Source: CAYGHG01 sp964349515 (GTDB lineage Bacteria > Oederibacteriota > PGYV01 > CAYGHG01). Taken from it: DNA of 11,615 bases. A program made the translations under genes and the position numbers. This document shows positions 7,504 through 11,615 of this stretch, piece by piece. A model generated the notes under the pieces. It was not told the origin of the DNA. It made no database searches and saw nothing but the letters and a program-made list of their open reading frames with translations. The stretch lies in NCBI GenBank assembly GCA_964349515.1, contig CAYGHG010000082.1:1-11615 (forward strand), in the 5' to 3' direction. Position 1 is the stretch's first letter; each line of letters opens with the position of its first letter.

Positions 7504-8442
7504 ATGGGAATAATCATAGTAGGAAAAAGCCGCGCAATGGAGTCGGTGTTCCGCTTCATTGAAAAGAGCGCGGCCACAAATCTGCCTGTTCTTATTGAAG
7601 GCGACAGCGGCACAGGCAAAGAGCTTGTGGCCCAATCAGTACACGAGCACAGCCCGAGAAACGCCGGGCAGTTTGTGGCATTTAACTGCGGCGCGATGCC
7701 CAAAGAACTGATAGAAAACGAGCTCTTCGGCCACGAGCGGGGGGCTTTTACCGGTGCCACAGATGAAAAAAAAGGCCTCTTTGAGATAGCTGACAAAGGC
7801 ACGCTTTTTATTGATGAGATAGGGGAAATGGACCCGGGTGTGCAGGTAAAACTGCTGCGCGCGATTGAGACCGGCGCATTCCGCAGGTTGGGCGGCGCGA
7901 AAGAGATAAAAACAGAGGCCAGGATAGTGACCGCGACCAACAGGATACTTGAAAACGAAGTAAATGCAGGCCGCTTCAGGCTGGACCTCTATTACAGGCT
8001 CTGCGTGCTCAGGGTGAGGCTGCCTGCGCTTAAAGAAAGAAAGGAAGATATACCGCTTCTGCTGAAACATTTCATGAAAGAAGAATGCCACGAAAAACAT
8101 ATCAATCCCAGGGTTATGGAAGCTGTCATGAATTACAGCTGGCCGGGCAATGTCAGGGAGCTTAAAAATATCTCGGACAGAATATGCACGCTTCTCGGCA
8201 GCGAGCCCTCCGGTGATGAAGAAATTATGAAAATAATTCCGGTCAACAGGCCGGAGGGGCCGGGCAGTTTTCCGGGCAATGACATAAAGCGTTTTGATGA
8301 ATTCATTGAATTCGCGGAAAAAGAATTCCTCCGCAGGGCTCTTGTTAAATACGGGGAAAACAAGACTGATATGGCGCGCGCGCTCGGAATAAGCAGGGAC
8401 AAGCTTTACAGGAAACTGAATAAGTACAGCCTCTCTGATTGA
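7504..8442 (+). CDS. Sigma-54-dependent transcriptional activator without a sensory domain
   Basis: A 312-residue bacterial enhancer-binding protein that would use ATP hydrolysis to remodel sigma-54 RNA polymerase at -24/-12 promoters. It begins almost directly with the AAA+ domain. Walker A is GDSGTGKE (33-40), and the sigma-54 contact loop GAFTGA is intact at 80-85. Walker B is TLFIDE with Asp104 and Glu105, the FRLDLYYRL segment contains the arginine-finger region, and WPGNVREL marks sensor II. A Fis-type helix-turn-helix lies near the C-terminus (NKTDMARALGISRDKLYRKL). There is no N-terminal receiver, GAF or PAS domain, as in PspF-like activators, so control must come from another protein, expression level or a ligand of the AAA+ domain itself. 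The start ATG follows CGGAGGG (7494-7500) by three bases. Its target promoters are not evident here. Confidence 0.93.
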   Translation: MGIIIVGKSRAMESVFRFIEKSAATNLPVLIEGDSGTGKELVAQSVHEHSPRNAGQFVAFNCGAMPKELIENELFGHERGAFTGATDEKKGLFEIADKGTLFIDEIGEMDPGVQVKLLRAIETGAFRRLGGAKEIKTEARIVTATNRILENEVNAGRFRLDLYYRLCVLRVRLPALKERKEDIPLLLKHFMKEECHEKHINPRVMEAVMNYSWPGNVRELKNISDRICTLLGSEPSGDEEIMKIIPVNRPEGPGSFPGNDIKRFDEFIEFAEKEFLRRALVKYGENKTDMARALGISRDKLYRKLNKYSLSD

Positions 8443-8467
8443 CTGTAAAGGGTAAAAATAGTATATT
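8439..8467 (+). promoter_or_regulatory. Sigma-70 type promoter of the second receiver gene
   Basis: TTGACT (8439-8444, five of six) and TATATT (8462-8467, five of six) have an optimal 17-base spacer. The -35 box overlaps the last codons and stop of the sigma-54 activator gene. The predicted start near 8474 gives a very short leader before GTG 8487, with the ribosome site at 8477-8481. The receiver can therefore be expressed independently of the activator. Confidence 0.65.
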
Positions 8468-8476
8468 ATATAAAAC

Positions 8477-8481
8477 AGGAG
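8477..8481 (+). promoter_or_regulatory. Ribosome binding site deciding the second receiver start
   Basis: AGGAG lies five bases before GTG 8487. A longer in-frame start at 8439 would fall on the promoter and has no ribosome site. Confidence 0.7.
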
Positions 8482-8486
8482 ATGCC

Positions 8487-8915
8487 GTGGAGAACATTAA
8501 CATACTTGTGGTTGAAGATAATCCTACAGACGTGAGGCTTATACTTGAGGCCCTAAAAGAACCCGGCAGGGAAAACAACGTTTCTGTTGTGGGCAACGGG
8601 GAGGAAGCGCTTGCTTACCTGAGGAAAGAGGGCTCCTACGAAGGCCTGCCCGAGCCTGACGTCATACTGCTTGACCTTAACCTCCCGAAAAAAAGCGGCC
8701 ATGAGATACTAAAAGAGATAAAAAATGAACCATCGCTGAAACACATACCTGTAGTGGTGCTCTCATCTTCAGATTCCGACCGCGATGTGGTGAAAAGTTA
8801 CGAGCTAAACGCCAGCGTACATCTTGTAAAACCCTTTGACGTGGACGAATTCTTTGACACGGTCCGCTCGGTTTCAAAACTGTGGTTTGAAAAGGCAAAG
8901 TACCCGCATAAGTAA
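8487..8915 (+). CDS. Second stand-alone receiver-domain response regulator (Rcp1-like)
   Basis: A 142-residue single receiver starting at GTG 8487 (VENINILVVEDNP). Glu10 and Asp11 form the acidic pocket, Asp63 in VILLDLNLP is the phosphoacceptor, Ser93 in VVVLSSS is the switch residue, and Lys115-Pro116 in LVKPF is canonical. It belongs to the same Rcp1-type family as the receiver at 2726, and both carry the IKN(E/D)P(S/K)L(K/R)(H/N)IPV(V/I)VL block. This copy keeps the Lys-Pro that the first lacks. No kinase is adjacent. It may be phosphorylated by the CHASE/PAS kinase upstream or by one outside the window. Being directly after an activator that has no receiver of its own, it could influence it, but this is only a positional suggestion. 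Confidence 0.92.
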   Translation: MENINILVVEDNPTDVRLILEALKEPGRENNVSVVGNGEEALAYLRKEGSYEGLPEPDVILLDLNLPKKSGHEILKEIKNEPSLKHIPVVVLSSSDSDRDVVKSYELNASVHLVKPFDVDEFFDTVRSVSKLWFEKAKYPHK

Positions 8916-8920
8916 AAAAC

Positions 8921-8994
8921 AGTTTACAGCTTATAGTTTATAGTCTAAAGTTGTAAACTATAAACTTTAAACTTTAGACTATAAACTATAAACT
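8921..8994. repeat. Long inverted array of degenerate 7-bp units
   Basis: From 8957 to 8991 the sequence runs in exact 7-bp steps: ACTATAA, ACTTTAA, ACTTTAG, ACTATAA, ACTATAA, then ACT. The left half (8921-8952) carries the same words on the opposite strand. Bases 8928-8952 and 8970-8994 are complementary at 24 of 25 positions around a 17-base loop, so RNA or single-stranded DNA could form a long AT-rich hairpin. It fills the whole space between the second receiver and the nucleotidyltransferase. It does not code and lacks a T tail typical of a terminator. Confidence 0.85.
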
Positions 8995-9000
8995 CCAGAA

Positions 9001-9005
9001 GGTGG
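9001..9005 (+). promoter_or_regulatory. Ribosome binding site deciding the nucleotidyltransferase start
   Basis: GGTGG is six bases before ATG 9012, whereas it abuts the in-frame ATG 9006. Starting at 9012 also gives the typical family N-terminus MKAVILAGG. Confidence 0.65.
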
Positions 9006-9011
9006 ATGCTG

Positions 9012-11513
9012 ATGAAGGCAGTAATACTCGCGGGCGGGTTCGGGACGCGGCTCAGGCCGCTTACCACAAACGTGCCCAAACCGATGGCAAATGTAATGAA
9101 CACCCCTATGCTTGAGCACATTATCAATCTCCTGAAAAAACACGGGTTCACCGACATTACCATGATGCTCTATTTCCAGCCCGAGGTCATAACAAATTAT
9201 TTCCGCGACGGCTCCGCTTTTGGGGTGAAAATCAGCTATATTACTTCGACAAAGGATTTGGGAACGGCCGGCTGCGTGACTCTGGCAAAAGAACACCTCA
9301 AAGACGAGCCCTTCCTGATAATTAGCGGCGATGTTTTTACAAATTTTGACTTAAGCGAGGCGGTTAAGTTTCACTCTGAAAAAAAGGCCCTCGCGACCAT
9401 AGTGCTTACAAAATCCACAGACCCTCTCCGCTACGGCATTGTAATTACCGAAAAGGACGGGAGGGTGAATAAGATACTTGAAAAACCCTCGTGGGGCGAG
9501 GTTTTCAGCGATACCATAAATACCGGCATATATGTCTTCAGCCCCGGTGTGTTTAATTTCATACCGGATGACACTGATTTTGATTTTTCAAAAAACCTCT
9601 TTCCCGCGCTTCTTAACGGAAATGCAGGGTTATACGGGTTTACGGGCGAGGGGTACTGGAAGGACATAGGAACCCTCGCGGAATACAGGCAGGTTCACTA
9701 CGACATACTGGGCGGTGAGATTGACTGTGACATAAAAGGCGAACGCCACGGCAAAATAGGCAAGGATGTCTGGATAGGGAAAAACTGCGAGATAGGAAAA
9801 AAGGTGGTATTCCGTGATACTGTCGTTATCGGGGATAATGTAAAAATAATGGACGGCGCGGAAATTTCCAACTCGGTGATAGGGGACTGGTGCTGGATAG
9901 ACAACGGCGCGAAAATTGTCCGCTCCATAATCTGGGACAGAAATGCAATAGAAAAAGAAACAGACATAAAGGAAGCGGTCATAGGCAGCAACAATAAAAT
10001 ACGGTGGAAAGCATACGTAGGAGTAGGCGCGGTTATATCGGAGAACTGCCTGATAGGAAGGGAAGCAATAATAAAGCCGGAGGTAAAGTTATGGCCTGAC
10101 AAGACGGTTGAGGACGGGTCAATAGTTTCTTCCTCCCTGATATGGCAGGAGCGCTGGTCAAACAGGCTTTTTGACATATACGGAATAACGGCGCTGTCAA
10201 ACATAGAGCTTACCCCGGAAGTCGGGGCAAAGATCGGCGCAGCGTATGCGTCGGCTCTTCCAAAAGGCAGCTCCATACTTATAAGCCGCGATTATCACCG
10301 CAGTTCGCTCATGATAGAGCGCGCGATTATGTCGGGCATCATGTCATCAGGGGTGAATATTTTCGATTTCAGGATAATGCCGCTCTCTGTTACAAAATAT
10401 GTCGCGAAATCCCTCAAAGTGGCCGGAGGGCTTCACATAAGAAAATCCCCCTATGACGCCAAATCCATAGACATAAAGTTCTTTGATGCCGCGGGGATGG
10501 ATATTTCACTCTCCCAGGAAAAATCCATAGAATCTTCTTTTTACAGGGAAGAGTACAGGAGGGCGGAGGATTCAAAAATAGGAAAAATAACATACCCGCC
10601 GAGGGCTGTGGAGTACTATCTGGAAGGGTTCAAGGAAAAAATCAATACTGAAATAATAAAGGGCAAGAAGTTTAAGCTTGTGATTGATTACTCTTACGGA
10701 ACCGCGCTTAATATATTTCCTTCGTTGCTGGGCGAGCTTGACTGTGATGTCATAGCTTTAAACGCCCACCAGAGCGAGAGCAGGCTCACGAGGACCCAGG
10801 AAAAATTTGAAGAGGCATTAAATAACCTTGCCGAAACGGTAAAGACCATAAAGGCGGACGCGGGGGTAATGCTTGACGCCGGCGGGCAGAAAGTTTTCAT
10901 AGTGGATGATTCCGGCAGGATGCTCAAAAATGATGATGCCGTGCTTGTGATGGCAAAGCTCTTTTTAAAGGCCAACCCCGGAAAAACAGTGGCGCTGCCC
11001 GTTGATATTACAAAAGCCGCGGAAAAGATGATAGAAGCCGAAGGCGGCAAAACAATACGGGTGGGCACGACCTACCGCTCGCTAATGACTGCCGCAAATG
11101 ACAAGAAAGCGGATTTTGTGGCGGAAGAAAAAGGCGGTTACATATTCTCGGAGTTTCAGCCCGCTTTTGACGGTATGTTCGCGACGGTAAAGATGCTTGA
11201 GTATCTGGCCGGAACCGGAGGCAGGCTCTCTGAAATTACCGATTCGCTTCCTGAGTATATTAAAATTTCCGAAGATGAGCCCATAGCTTGGGACAAGCGC
11301 GGGGCTGTCATGAAGGAACTGGTGGTTTTAAGCCAAAAAGCCGGCACTGACAATATAGAGGGAATAGAGTTTACCGAAGGCTTGGGCAGAATACTAATAA
11401 TACCCGACAACGACAGGCCATTTTTCCATATTTATGCGGAAGCGGAAACCAAAGATAAGGCAGCTTCGCTGATTCAAAAATACAGGGAAATACTGAAAAA
11501 CACCGCTAAATAA
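9012..11513 (+). CDS. Mannose-1-phosphate guanylyltransferase-like protein: NTP-transferase, beta-helix and degenerate phosphomannomutase domain
   Basis: An 833-residue cytoplasmic protein probably making a sugar nucleotide, most likely GDP-mannose for surface glycans. Residues 1-230 are a nucleotidyltransferase: LAGGFGTRLRPLT...PKPM at the start, the metal-site Asp in ISGDVF, ILEKPSW, and YWKDIGT. About 242-375 is a left-handed beta-helix of hexapeptide repeats (VWIGKN, CEIGKK, TVVIGD). From about 379 to the end is a phosphoglucomutase/phosphomannomutase-like fold whose active motifs have decayed. The TASHNP loop is RKSPYD (477-482), so only the serine is kept at its aligned position. The metal loop DGDxDR is DAGGQK (622-627), the sugar loop is AEEKGG (704-709), and the phosphate loop RxSGTEP is replaced around IPDNDRP (797-803). 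This three-part layout occurs in other bacteria, cyanobacteria included, usually annotated mannose-1-phosphate guanylyltransferase. Nucleotide and sugar specificity cannot be read with certainty; glucose-1-phosphate is an alternative. Confidence 0.88.
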   Translation: MKAVILAGGFGTRLRPLTTNVPKPMANVMNTPMLEHIINLLKKHGFTDITMMLYFQPEVITNYFRDGSAFGVKISYITSTKDLGTAGCVTLAKEHLKDEPFLIISGDVFTNFDLSEAVKFHSEKKALATIVLTKSTDPLRYGIVITEKDGRVNKILEKPSWGEVFSDTINTGIYVFSPGVFNFIPDDTDFDFSKNLFPALLNGNAGLYGFTGEGYWKDIGTLAEYRQVHYDILGGEIDCDIKGERHGKIGKDVWIGKNCEIGKKVVFRDTVVIGDNVKIMDGAEISNSVIGDWCWIDNGAKIVRSIIWDRNAIEKETDIKEAVIGSNNKIRWKAYVGVGAVISENCLIGREAIIKPEVKLWPDKTVEDGSIVSSSLIWQERWSNRLFDIYGITALSNIELTPEVGAKIGAAYASALPKGSSILISRDYHRSSLMIERAIMSGIMSSGVNIFDFRIMPLSVTKYVAKSLKVAGGLHIRKSPYDAKSIDIKFFDAAGMDISLSQEKSIESSFYREEYRRAEDSKIGKITYPPRAVEYYLEGFKEKINTEIIKGKKFKLVIDYSYGTALNIFPSLLGELDCDVIALNAHQSESRLTRTQEKFEEALNNLAETVKTIKADAGVMLDAGGQKVFIVDDSGRMLKNDDAVLVMAKLFLKANPGKTVALPVDITKAAEKMIEAEGGKTIRVGTTYRSLMTAANDKKADFVAEEKGGYIFSEFQPAFDGMFATVKMLEYLAGTGGRLSEITDSLPEYIKISEDEPIAWDKRGAVMKELVVLSQKAGTDNIEGIEFTEGLGRILIIPDNDRPFFHIYAEAETKDKAASLIQKYREILKNTAK

Positions 11514-11615
11514 AGGGTTTGTCTCTTGGTATTTCATTATAGCTCACAGCTTAAAAACTCACGATACTGTCAGGAATCATGTGTAATTATAAAATAAATT
11601 TGTTATACCCGGTAA

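Noticed and set aside
121..11410. Long open frames on the minus strand (for example 342-827, 5619-6068, 9698-10276)
   Set aside because: All lie opposite clearly recognised genes, have no family motifs and lack ribosome sites, so they are shadows of the + strand coding.
11514..11615. Promoter or terminator in the last 100 bases
   Set aside because: CTGTCA (11567) and TATAAA (11588) have a 15-base spacer and no gene follows inside the window. No hairpin with a T tract is visible after the last stop.
1..11615. CRISPR array, insertion sequence, phage or toxin-antitoxin module
   Set aside because: No regularly spaced identical repeats of CRISPR length, no transposase or integrase motifs and no small paired genes were found on either strand.

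Overview
The window is 11.6 kb of bacterial DNA with all nine recognisable genes on the + strand. It contains a run of exactly 100 Ns, so it comes from a scaffolded draft or metagenomic assembly. Frequent ATA and AGG codons, GTG starts, a CHASE/multi-PAS histidine kinase, PilZ proteins and a sigma-54 activator suggest a free-living, Gram-negative-type bacterium, possibly from a poorly sampled lineage. The sequence alone does not fix the phylum.

Region by region: (1) 72-2375, an adenosylcobalamin-dependent (class II) ribonucleotide reductase, nrdJ, with a good sigma-70 promoter; its last codons are lost in the N gap (2376-2475). (2) 2476-2725, an intergenic stretch with an octamer repeat. (3) 2726-6279, a two-gene operon: a stand-alone Rcp1-type receiver and a large membrane kinase (CHASE, four PAS, HisKA, HATPase_c), joined by an ATGA overlap. 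(4) 6280-6422, an intergenic stretch with inverted heptamer arrays and then a promoter. (5) 6423-7354, two paralogous PilZ proteins 11 bases apart. (6) 7504-8442, a sigma-54 activator (AAA+ plus Fis HTH) with no sensory domain. (7) 8487-8915, a second stand-alone Rcp1-type receiver; its promoter starts inside the end of the activator gene. (8) 8921-8994, a long inverted array of 7-bp units. (9) 9012-11513, a large sugar-nucleotide enzyme: NTP-transferase, left-handed beta-helix and a degenerate phosphomannomutase-like domain. (10) 11514-11615, a short tail with nothing convincing.

Most of the window is signalling hardware next to a sugar-nucleotide enzyme: phosphorelay (kinase and two receivers), c-di-GMP reception (two PilZ with intact RxxxR and NxSxxG), sigma-54 activation, and probable GDP-mannose supply. 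A link to surface polysaccharide, motility or attachment is reasonable, but it is inferred from proximity only. Several internal promoters indicate at least four or five transcription units rather than one operon.

I do not see a clear new multi-gene system. The least explained features are the intergenic 7-8 bp degenerate word repeats at three separate gene junctions, each with a different word and two folded into inverted arrays. Next are the mutase domain that has lost its catalytic motifs and the matched insertion and CxC motif shared by the two PilZ proteins.
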